Positions 42,049 to 48,837 of a stretch of DNA of 64,000 bases are shown piece after piece. Made by a program: the position numbers and the translations under genes. The DNA is from Methanocorpusculum sp. (GTDB taxonomy: Archaea; Halobacteriota; Methanomicrobia; Methanomicrobiales; Methanocorpusculaceae): the NCBI GenBank assembly GCA_017408885.1, contig JAFQTT010000002.1, positions 1 to 64,000 of the forward strand, given 5' to 3'. The notes beneath the pieces were generated by a model. The model did not search any database. It was not told where the DNA came from and saw only the letters and a list, made by a program, of their open reading frames with translations. Each line of letters begins with the position of its first letter. Within the stretch, counting starts at the first letter, position 1.

Positions 42049-42306
42049 TTTTCCTTTTTCTGATTTTTTGTGAGTAATGCGGTTGTGTATGTCCCCATAT
42101 ACGAACCAAAGTTTCAAAACAGATTGTGATTCAAGACTGTCTACTTATCTAAAGAAAATATCAACACATTATTTTCAGAACAAGAGATGTTTGAAGTAAA
42201 CCCAAGCACCCACACAAGAAATCAAAGTGCTGTTAAAAGAAAGTAAAAAAGATTGGGTGTTATTTCTCGCAGGACAAAAACCCTGCTGAGTATTTATTTC
42301 ACGAAC
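42049..42306. other. AT-rich intergenic region without a recognisable gene
   Basis: The region between tRNA-Asp copy 2 and the META lipoprotein gene is AT-rich. It holds the decayed flank of the tRNA-Asp duplication and a small GTAT/ATAC hairpin near 42088-42103. I see no coding frame or RNA gene. Confidence 0.4.
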
Positions 42307-43209
42307 TTATGCGCGGATGAAGGTGATTCCGTCTGCAGTGAGGAACTGACCTGCTTCAAAGGTGTTCTCTTCAAGTGCCTTGAAGAATACATCATCTGCC
42401 TCAGTATCTTCCACTGGACCTGCCATGTAGGTATGACCAACCTGCGTGAAATCAACCTCACCACCCACAACTTCATACTTGCCGAAGTAGTTGTTAACCT
42501 GTGCCTGACCTGCAAAGGTTCCATCCTCTGCGAGGGTGAGGGTGATGCCGTCAACAGTCATCCAGTTGCCGACAACAGATGCGGTTAAGGTGAGCTTTCC
42601 AAGGGTGAGTTTTCCGTTCTCAACAGAGAAGGTCTTTGCTTCTGCAAGTGCTGCAAGGAGTGCTGCTTCTGCTGCCATGTCTTCCTCAGAGCCGAATGCC
42701 ATGGTGTATGGACCAAGAATGAACTCGATACCGTCTTCGGTGAATGCGAACTCGCCGGAGATAATGTTAACCGGACCCTGTGCGGTGAAGGTCATGTCTC
42801 TGTTGAATGTGACAACAATTCCGTCTTCAGTGACAAAGGTACCAAAGATTGCCTTTGCGAAGGTTAAGACCTCTTTACCCTCGGACATGAGAACAAGCTT
42901 TCCGTTCTCGACCTTGAAGGAGTCAACGGAGTTCAGTGCTGCAAAGAATGCTCTCTCTTCTTCAGAGTCGGTCATAAGGGTTGAGACGATTTCAAAGAGA
43001 TGGTCACCAGTCATGTTGCAGAAACCGGAGAAGATGTTCTGCGGTGCCTGTCCAGAAACAGATCCTTCCGGAGTGATAGTCATAGTAATATCAGTACCTG
43101 GAACATACCAGTCGCCTGCCGGAGACTGGGTCTCAGTGCTGATGCAGCCTGCAGCTGCAACGATGCCAACAAGGGCAAGTGCTAAAACAACGAATGCTGT
43201 CTTTCTCAT
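42307..43209 (-). CDS. Lipoprotein with three META (HslJ-like) repeats
   Basis: A 300-residue exported protein. The signal peptide MRKTAFVVLALALVGIVAAA ends in a lipobox with C22, so it should be lipid-anchored outside the cell. The mature part has three tandem repeats of about 85-90 residues (about 30-117, 118-210, 211-300), each with G-x-W/F-x-x-x-D/G-I-x-x-T-F at the start and FFxAL...F.VENGKL near the end, the META/HslJ pattern. Function unknown; META domains occur in heat-shock and adhesion-related lipoproteins. A TATA-like box at 43231-43240 is 26 bases before the ATG (leaderless). Confidence 0.8.
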   Translation of the reverse strand: MRKTAFVVLALALVGIVAAAGCISTETQSPAGDWYVPGTDITMTITPEGSVSGQAPQNIFSGFCNMTGDHLFEIVSTLMTDSEEERAFFAALNSVDSFKVENGKLVLMSEGKEVLTFAKAIFGTFVTEDGIVVTFNRDMTFTAQGPVNIISGEFAFTEDGIEFILGPYTMAFGSEEDMAAEAALLAALAEAKTFSVENGKLTLGKLTLTASVVGNWMTVDGITLTLAEDGTFAGQAQVNNYFGKYEVVGGEVDFTQVGHTYMAGPVEDTEADDVFFKALEENTFEAGQFLTADGITFIRA

Positions 43210-43230
43210 ACTACATCATTGGATGCCTGA

Positions 43231-43240
43231 GTATATATAC
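43231..43240 (-). promoter_or_regulatory. TATA-like box of the META lipoprotein gene
   Basis: gtatatatac is centred about 26 bases before the ATG at 43209 on the minus strand. This is an ideal TATA sequence at leaderless spacing. Confidence 0.6.
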
Positions 43241-43460
43241 CTGGCTTAAGTTACGAAAAATTTTGCACCTATAATACACGCAAAATTGAAAAATAACTCC
43301 AAATAATGGTTTTTGAAAATCGCACAAATAGAGTTCCCTGCTCTCGCGCGTAAGAATTACTCTTATCTTTGTCAGAACATTATACCTCAGCGAAAACCAC
43401 TCTGCAGAAATGTATACTAATACACATTATTACAAAATAGCTGAAGTGAAAAAAAAAGAA

Positions 43461-43835
43461 TTACTGGGCGGTTGGTGCGCCGCCGGAAATTGCATCCTGA
43501 ATCTGCTTCTGAAGCTGAGAGGCCTTCTGTGCCATGGCCTTCTCCTGCTTGTCAAGGGAGCTGATACGGAGCTCAAGAGAGTCTGCCTTGTCAGTTAACT
43601 CCTTCTTAACAGTCTCCTTGTCCTTCTGAATCATGATAGATCCGACTGAAGAGAAAACTGCTGCGTCATCTTTGACAGCCTCAAGCTCTTCAACTGCACG
43701 CTTGGTTTCGCGAAGAGTCATTTCGTACTGCATTTTCTGAGACGATACCTGCTGAAGCTGCTGCTGAATCTGCTGAAACATAGCAAGCTGCTGCTGAATC
43801 TGCGGTGGGATTGCCGCCTGTGGGTTCATTGCCAT
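43461..43835 (-). CDS. pfdB: Prefoldin beta subunit
   Basis: A 124-residue coiled-coil protein: Gln-rich first helix (PQIQQQLAMFQQIQQQLQQV), a central beta-hairpin region (VFSSVGSIMIQKDKETVKKE) and a second helix (LDKQEKAMAQKASQLQKQI). Prefoldin is an alpha2-beta4 jellyfish-shaped chaperone that hands unfolded proteins to the thermosome. It is the last gene of the ribosome/RNase P/proteasome superoperon, three bases after pcc1. Confidence 0.94.
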   Translation of the reverse strand: MAMNPQAAIPPQIQQQLAMFQQIQQQLQQVSSQKMQYEMTLRETKRAVEELEAVKDDAAVFSSVGSIMIQKDKETVKKELTDKADSLELRISSLDKQEKAMAQKASQLQKQIQDAISGGAPTAQ

Positions 43836-43838
43836 TTT

Positions 43839-44075
43839 TTACAACTCCAATACTTCAATTGATACATTAATCAGGCGCAGCCACATATTCAAAGACGCAC
43901 GCATCGAAGACACATCCTCGGTTTCTACAAAGAGTGTCAGTGACGAGTCGTCATAGGATAACTGCACCAGTGATTTTTCACCCGGATCAGATCCTTCTTC
44001 CGGGGAGAGAGCCGCATACAGCATCTCTGCAAACGGCGTTTCAAATACAAACCGCGCTGAATGATTCGGCTTCAT
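43839..44075 (-). CDS. KEOPS complex subunit Pcc1
   Basis: A 78-residue protein that matches the small Pcc1 fold (SARFVFETPFAEMLYAALSP, SLTLFVETEDVSSMRASLNMWLRL, without the gap between). KEOPS makes N6-threonylcarbamoyladenosine at tRNA position 37, and Pcc1 is its dimerising subunit. It overlaps the Brix gene (ATGA) and precedes prefoldin beta, the usual archaeal order. No other KEOPS gene is in the window. Confidence 0.88.
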   Translation of the reverse strand: MKPNHSARFVFETPFAEMLYAALSPEEGSDPGEKSLVQLSYDDSSLTLFVETEDVSSMRASLNMWLRLINVSIEVLEL

Positions 44076-44473
44076 ACCATGACCTGGAAAACATACCGCA
44101 TCTTCTGTGTGCCGCAGAAGCAGATTGGCCCTTCGACCGATGTGTCGAGAGTGATTGGCACATACGGCTTTAAGCGTTCATAGAGCTCCTCTTCGCGAGT
44201 CACAAAACCCTTATGGAACTCTGCAGTTCTCTCAGATACAGTAATGTTGGTAATCAGCATGGAAAAGACAATTTCGCCTTTCACCGTCAGATCGAAAATC
44301 GGACCTTTCCGCTTCGAACCTGAGATAAAAATGATATTGGGGTCGTCTTCCCCAAAGTCGCGGAGCCCGGATTTCCCCCGCTGTACGTATGGGAAGTCTA
44401 AAGCAAAAGCTATCTCTTTTGCCAGCTTCCGAACCTCCGGCTGTGGTTTGCGCGATGAAGTAACTATTGTCAT
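44072..44473 (-). CDS. Brix-domain ribosome biogenesis protein (Imp4-like)
   Basis: A 133-residue single Brix domain: [38 protein letters not shown], and [16 protein letters not shown]. Archaeal Brix proteins are related to Imp4/Rpf1 and bind pre-rRNA. It overlaps rpoP by four bases at its start and pcc1 at its end, so it is tightly coupled within the superoperon. Confidence 0.88.
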   Translation of the reverse strand: MTIVTSSRKPQPEVRKLAKEIAFALDFPYVQRGKSGLRDFGEDDPNIIFISGSKRKGPIFDLTVKGEIVFSMLITNITVSERTAEFHKGFVTREEELYERLKPYVPITLDTSVEGPICFCGTQKMRYVFQVMV

Positions 44474-44601
44474 CGAGCTTTCAGTACTTTAGTGCCGGCC
44501 CCGCGAGTCTTGAAGAGAATACGGTGACCACAGTATGGACATCTGACATTGTTGTCGATTTCCACCATCTGTTTACAGCGGGCACACTTGTAACTGACCA
44601 T
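44470..44601 (-). CDS. rpoP: DNA-directed RNA polymerase subunit P (Rpb12-like)
   Basis: A 43-residue zinc-ribbon protein starting [16 protein letters not shown]. The zinc ligands are C6, C9, C21 and C24, followed by [19 protein letters not shown], the standard archaeal RpoP. It starts at the ATG at 44601, five bases after rpl37Ae, and its stop codon overlaps the start of the Brix gene. It is too short to be noticed in most frame scans but is certain from motif and context. Confidence 0.94.
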   Translation of the reverse strand: MVSYKCARCKQMVEIDNNVRCPYCGHRILFKTRGAGTKVLKAR

Positions 44602-44606
44602 TAAAT

Positions 44607-44891
44607 TTATGCTCCTTTGGTCTCAATTGCGCGAAGGACAACCTTCAGGGATGGGGTCTGCGGGGTGTATGCTCCACCTGCGTACTTGTATCCGCATTTC
44701 TTGCATTCCCAGATTCCGGTTCCAACACGCTTTACAGCAACAGTGTCACAGACCGGACAGAGGTGCTTTGCGCGGGAAATCTTCTCGCTCTCATTTACCA
44801 GTTTACGGCCGAAGCGACCGTATCTCGGGCCAAAGCGTCCGGCACTGCCGGTGACGCGTCCCTTTGCTACATGCTTGCTCTTGGATGCCAT
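44607..44891 (-). CDS. rpl37ae: 50S ribosomal protein L37Ae
   Basis: A 94-residue ribosomal protein with the family start ([20 protein letters not shown]) and a zinc ribbon [22 protein letters not shown] written here as two C-x2-C pairs about 15 residues apart. In most archaea it follows the exosome genes rrp4-rrp41-rrp42; here it directly follows SBDS after a 69-base gap. rpoP follows. Confidence 0.95.
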   Translation of the reverse strand: MASKSKHVAKGRVTGSAGRFGPRYGRFGRKLVNESEKISRAKHLCPVCDTVAVKRVGTGIWECKKCGYKYAGGAYTPQTPSLKVVLRAIETKGA

Positions 44892-44960
44892 TTTTTATTT
44901 CTCCAGAAATATCTAATAATGTTAGTCTTCAACTAATTTAATAGTTGTGTGTGTCCTGCC

Positions 44961-45665
44961 TCACTCAAGGATTTTGAGCAGTGCATCTCCTTTTGCTGCG
45001 GCATTTGCGAGGTTGAAGAATTCCTCCTGCATTCCTGCCGGAATTGAGACAACGCAAATCCATGAGCCGTCATTCTGCCACTCGTTCTTTTCCATCTTGA
45101 CATAGGATGCACCAGAGACCGCGCCGTAAGCGCGTGCCGCATAATCCATCGGGAACTTTGCAGCAATGCGCCTCTCTTCGAAGCTGATTGGAAGAACCGG
45201 GCGCAGAGCTTTGACTGTTTCTTTTACAAGATCATCAACGGACTTGAACGGATCGAAGTTAACGCGAACCTGTTCTAAGGCAAGTTCAATGCGCGTTACC
45301 GGATGCGGCAGACCGTTTTGCGGATTTACCGCATTTCTTGCAATATATGTGATTACACGGTTTCTCTTCTCTTCCGTTAAGCGTCTTCTCTGCTCGGTTG
45401 TTAAGTGGATCTCTCCTTTTAAGATAATCTGCTTTGCAACCTCTTCGAAGTTTGTGGACTTAAAAACCTTGAGTAAATCCTCATCAGGAGATTTCTCACC
45501 GTGGGAAGCATTCTCATAAACATTGAGGGCTGCAACCGCATCCTCAATATCGATGCCCTCTGCCCCGTGGCGCATCTTGTCTGCAAGCTCAGGATCAACT
45601 AAAATCTCAAAGCGCAGACCATGACTTTCAAGTCTTGCGGTTACTGCATTGTCGAGTGGAATCAT
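44961..45665 (-). CDS. Ribosome maturation protein SBDS homologue
   Basis: A 234-residue three-domain protein: FYSH domain with EDAVAALNVYENASHGEKSP, a helical middle with TTEQRRRLTEEKRNRVI, and a ferredoxin-like C-terminal domain. SBDS helps release the anti-association factor aIF6 from new large subunits. It lies four bases after psmA. The exosome genes that usually follow it are missing. Confidence 0.95.
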   Translation of the reverse strand: MIPLDNAVTARLESHGLRFEILVDPELADKMRHGAEGIDIEDAVAALNVYENASHGEKSPDEDLLKVFKSTNFEEVAKQIILKGEIHLTTEQRRRLTEEKRNRVITYIARNAVNPQNGLPHPVTRIELALEQVRVNFDPFKSVDDLVKETVKALRPVLPISFEERRIAAKFPMDYAARAYGAVSGASYVKMEKNEWQNDGSWICVVSIPAGMQEEFFNLANAAAKGDALLKILE

Positions 45666-45669
45666 GAAC

Positions 45670-46497
45670 TTACTCCGCCTTCTCTTCCTTCTTTACAGTC
45701 TTGGAAAACTTAGCAACGGCAGATTTGACTTCTTCTGCGGTAAGTTTTCTAAAGGACAGAATCTGAGTAGTGCTTCCGGTTGGAGACTCAACAACCTTCT
45801 TTACTGCGCGCTTCTTTGAGTATTCGCCTGCGACACCAATCTCGACGGTGTTCATATCAAACTTACCCTCAGTTGCTGTGTAGAGTGCTTTGAGACCTAA
45901 GAGGACAGCCTCTTCTGCGGATAAGCCTTCTTTGTACTCTTCTTCGAAGAGTTTCATGACTGCCTGTCTGCCGATTCCAATGCCGGTCGCCATATATTCA
46001 AGAAGAGTTCCGGATGGATCAGTCTCAAAGAGGCGGTAGTGTGCTTTGCCGTCTGCACCTATGTCAACACCTGCGAGGAGAAGGGCAGTTCCATACGGAC
46101 GTGCACCTCCAAAGAGAGTGTAGGTCTGCATGTGGTCGCAGAGTTTCTTGGCTAAGGTTTCTACATCAATCGGCTCGCCGTAGGTGATTCTGTTGCTCTG
46201 TGCCTCAACGCGTGCACGTTCGACAAGAGCGCGTGCATCACCCACAAGACCAGAGGAAGCGACACCAATGTGTTCATCAATCTTGAAAATCTTTTCAATC
46301 GAGGATGGTTCAAGCAGGCGTGAGCCCACTCTTTTATCAACGAGCAGAACAACACCTGAGCGGCACTTAATACCGACGGCAGTGGTTCCGCGTTTGACAG
46401 CCTCACGTGCGTACTCTACCTGATAGAGTCTTCCGTCAGGTGAGAACATAGTAATAGTGCGGTCGTAGCCGCCCATCTGATATTGCTGTGGCTGCAT
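45670..46497 (-). CDS. psmA: Proteasome alpha subunit
   Basis: A 275-residue alpha-type 20S proteasome subunit. The N-terminal gating segment ([20 protein letters not shown], with the conserved YAREAVKRG after it) is diagnostic. The fold continues with [20 protein letters not shown] and [13 protein letters not shown]. It lacks a catalytic N-terminal threonine, as expected. The C-terminal 45 residues are longer than usual and Lys/Glu-rich. The beta subunit gene is not in this window. Confidence 0.96.
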   Translation of the reverse strand: MQPQQYQMGGYDRTITMFSPDGRLYQVEYAREAVKRGTTAVGIKCRSGVVLLVDKRVGSRLLEPSSIEKIFKIDEHIGVASSGLVGDARALVERARVEAQSNRITYGEPIDVETLAKKLCDHMQTYTLFGGARPYGTALLLAGVDIGADGKAHYRLFETDPSGTLLEYMATGIGIGRQAVMKLFEEEYKEGLSAEEAVLLGLKALYTATEGKFDMNTVEIGVAGEYSKKRAVKKVVESPTGSTTQILSFRKLTAEEVKSAVAKFSKTVKKEEKAE

Positions 46498-46515
46498 AGT
46501 TACTCCTTACTATAT

Positions 46516-46866
46516 TCAATCTTCATGAAGATATCTCTTCTCAACGGAGATACCTTTTTTCGCGCCGAGAACAGTTCCCGACGTTTTTACTGTCCTAAAC
46601 ACCGCAGGATTTCCGCCCGCTTTTGTAACACAGGCAAGTGCGGCAGTCATTTCAAGTTCATGACCTCTGCTGCAGCGGACAATTGCAAAATCGCCCTCTG
46701 ACCAGATAACCGCCGGATGAATTTTTGAAGCTCCGACATCTCCAAAGAGGTCGCGTACAGAGTCTGCTGCGGCACGATAGATGTCTTTTTGCGTTATCTC
46801 GCCTGCTTCAATCTTAATCAGAATGTAACGGCGGTTCTCACGAAGAGTTGGCGGAAGCGGCCTCAT
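46516..46866 (-). CDS. rnp2: Ribonuclease P protein component 2 (Pop5-like)
   Basis: A 116-residue Pop5 homologue (LPPTLRENRRYILIKIEAGE at the start, VIWSEGDFAIVRCSRGHE in the middle). With Rpp30 it forms the protein pair that activates the catalytic domain of RNase P RNA for tRNA 5' maturation. Its ATG overlaps the stop codon of the Rpp30 gene, so the two partners are translated together. Confidence 0.9.
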   Translation of the reverse strand: MRPLPPTLRENRRYILIKIEAGEITQKDIYRAAADSVRDLFGDVGASKIHPAVIWSEGDFAIVRCSRGHELEMTAALACVTKAGGNPAVFRTVKTSGTVLGAKKGISVEKRYLHED

Positions 46867-47489
46867 TCAACAACCTCCACAGTTTGCTTTGGATACAGGA
46901 TGCCATCCAATGCATTCAGTGCTGAATAGACCTCTGCACGCTCCATTCCGAAAAGAGAACAGAGTGCAACAGTTTCATAAAGGTTTTTCAGACCGCTCGG
47001 GCTTTTTGCAGATGATGCAATCACCAGCGGGAAGCGGTATTTGCGCTGCAATTTTAGGATGTCTGCGTAGTGCGAGAGAGCACTTCTGCGGGTTTTTGGA
47101 TCAATGATTTTTCCAAGCTCTATAACCAGTCCAACATTATGCTGTGCTGCCATTTTTGCAGTGATGTGCTCAAAACCGGCTTTTGGAAGAGCGTCCAGAC
47201 CTGCGAGCAGGTGAATCCCTTTTGTTGTGATGGCCGTTCTGTTAAATGAGTTGTCTCCCACATCAGCAATAACAAGGGCTCCTTTTGGTGCTTTGCGTGC
47301 GGATGTCATGAGCTCTTTTGCAGTCTTTGCTGTGATTCGAACCCCGCGGATAACTTCGCAGGAGACAGCTTTAGGCTCTGCATCGCAGACTACAATTCTT
47401 CGATATCCGTTTTTGAATGCAGTATCAGAAAAGTCAGTGAGCGAAAAGGAAGACGACTCATTTACACAAATGCATGCGTCGGAAATCAT
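46863..47489 (-). CDS. rnp3: Ribonuclease P protein component 3 (Rpp30-like)
   Basis: A 208-residue TIM-barrel-like protein with the PHP-related Rpp30 pattern: DACICVNESSSFSLTDFSD, HNVGLVIELGKIIDPKTRRS, and SSAKSPSGLKNLYETVALC, each typical for archaeal Rpp30. It partners Pop5, encoded by the overlapping next gene. It follows rpl15e after 37 bases within the superoperon. Confidence 0.9.
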   Translation of the reverse strand: MISDACICVNESSSFSLTDFSDTAFKNGYRRIVVCDAEPKAVSCEVIRGVRITAKTAKELMTSARKAPKGALVIADVGDNSFNRTAITTKGIHLLAGLDALPKAGFEHITAKMAAQHNVGLVIELGKIIDPKTRRSALSHYADILKLQRKYRFPLVIASSAKSPSGLKNLYETVALCSLFGMERAEVYSALNALDGILYPKQTVEVVE

Positions 47490-47526
47490 AGATTATAAGA
47501 GTTAAGAAAAGATTGGGTTTGAGGGT

Positions 47527-48111
47527 TTATTTACCCTGGTTGTTGTGGCAGCGGATGGATGGGCGGCACTTTTCAGTTCCGATTCCACGCTTGTGCTGTC
47601 CACGTCCCTTTCTTCCAGCGGAGGTCTTTCCGCGGTAGACACGTCCCTTGGAGTTTGCAATCCATGCGAGGTTCTTGTCTGCAAGAACTGCAGGTGCTGC
47701 ACGGTCTACAAGGATGACTTCAAAGTATTTTGCTTTTCCGTCCTGTCCAACCCAGTAGGAGTTTAAAACTTCCATGTTCGGGTAGCGGTTCTGTGCACGC
47801 TCTTCTGCGATGGACTTAAGGTTCTTACCTGGGGTTGCCTTGCGCATTCCCATGCGGTTGGTTCTGCGTCCACGGATGTAACGGGACTTTCTGCGGCCAC
47901 CGCGGCGGACTGCTGCACGAACGACGATGATTCCCTGCTTTGCTTTGTAGCCGAGGGAACGTGCTCTGTCAATACGAGTTGGGCGTTCGATACGAACAAC
48001 AGCGCCCTGCTTGCGCCAGGTCTGCATTCTCTCCCAGAGGAGTTTCTTTACACCGGATGCTGCTGGCTTCTTCCATGCATCGCGGACATATCCATACATT
48101 GATTTAGACAT
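47527..48111 (-). CDS. rpl15e: 50S ribosomal protein L15e
   Basis: A 194-residue ribosomal protein ([16 protein letters not shown] at the start, [20 protein letters not shown] in the middle, [16 protein letters not shown] near the end), strongly basic. The open frame begins four codons earlier at a GTG, but the ATG at 48111 fits the family and has GGTGA about ten bases upstream. It is the first gene of the ten-gene superoperon. Confidence 0.95.
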   Translation of the reverse strand: MSKSMYGYVRDAWKKPAASGVKKLLWERMQTWRKQGAVVRIERPTRIDRARSLGYKAKQGIIVVRAAVRRGGRRKSRYIRGRRTNRMGMRKATPGKNLKSIAEERAQNRYPNMEVLNSYWVGQDGKAKYFEVILVDRAAPAVLADKNLAWIANSKGRVYRGKTSAGRKGRGQHKRGIGTEKCRPSIRCHNNQGK

Positions 48112-48160
48112 TTGTAGTTTCACCTCAAGGTTCAGCCGTAGTGTTTACTATGTCGGCTAC
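48112..48160 (-). promoter_or_regulatory. Hairpin leader and ribosome binding site of rpl15e
   Basis: On the minus strand AGCCG, an A-rich loop with TAG/CTA pairing, and CGGCT form a hairpin just before GAGGTGA and the start codon. A stem ending about 8 bases before the ribosome binding site could modulate translation of the superoperon. Confidence 0.35.
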
Positions 48161-48276
48161 ATTCCTTTTGATATGTTTAAGCGTGTACAGCTGTAAACTC
48201 TATATTATTGGGTCGAGGTTGTATATAACACTCTCGCGGATATGTGTATTTACAGCCCTAAATGCTCAACGAGGTT

Positions 48277-48286
48277 ATTTATAATA
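48277..48286 (+). promoter_or_regulatory. TATA-like box of the secreted protein gene at 48306
   Basis: atttataata is centred about 25 bases before the ATG at 48306. This is leaderless spacing and supports the chosen start. Confidence 0.55.
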
Positions 48287-48305
48287 TAGTGTCCCAGTAT
48301 CTCTC

Positions 48306-48716
48306 ATGAAGAAATATCACATTGTTATGGTTCTGCTTCTGGCATGCCTCTGCATTGCTCCGGCAGCAGCTGCAGATGCAGACCCGATTGTCGGCGAATG
48401 GGGAGGAATCGGTTCCATGCCGTTCCTGTTCTTTACGATAGACTGTGCATCTGCAATCGCAGAAATGTATGAAGACGGCACTGGAACAGTCACCGGCAGT
48501 GCGAGAATATTGTTCCTGGATATACTTTCAGTTCAAAATGAGCCGCTGACATGGAAGAAGACCGGAGAAAACCAGTATGCCGTAACCGCCTGCGGAGTTA
48601 CTGTCCCTGTGATCTACAATCCCGACATGGACATGCTGACCGGTTCAGTATCTACCGCAGAGCTTGGCGCAGAATTTGACCTCACCATTTCCGGAATGGC
48701 AGTCCGGCACGTCTAA
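48306..48716 (+). CDS. Secreted protein of unknown function
   Basis: A 136-residue exported protein. The signal peptide (MKKYHIVMVLLLACLCIAPA) probably ends after AAAA near residue 23. The mature part starts DADPIVGEWGGIG and seems all beta: a lipocalin- or META-like small barrel is possible (DGTGTVTGSARILF, ENQYAVTACGVTVPV). Only two mature cysteines are seen, which may form a disulfide. I do not recognise the family. It stands alone, between the rpl15e promoter and alaS. Confidence 0.6.
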   Translation: MKKYHIVMVLLLACLCIAPAAAADADPIVGEWGGIGSMPFLFFTIDCASAIAEMYEDGTGTVTGSARILFLDILSVQNEPLTWKKTGENQYAVTACGVTVPVIYNPDMDMLTGSVSTAELGAEFDLTISGMAVRHV

Positions 48717-48837
48717 GCAAATCACTCCTTCTTTTTTTTTCATTCATAAACTTCTGCGGAGTACCCCCTGCACCATACAGAAGAAATATACATTCCAACG
48801 CCCAATATAAACCCCATATTTACCTCGGGGTAATTCA

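Noticed and set aside
42536-43249. 237-residue open frame antisense to the META lipoprotein gene
   Set aside because: The lipoprotein has a signal peptide, three internal repeats and an ideal promoter; the antisense frame has none.
43410-43598. 62-residue plus-strand frame near the prefoldin 3' end
   Set aside because: It is mostly antisense to prefoldin beta and has no promoter or conserved feature.
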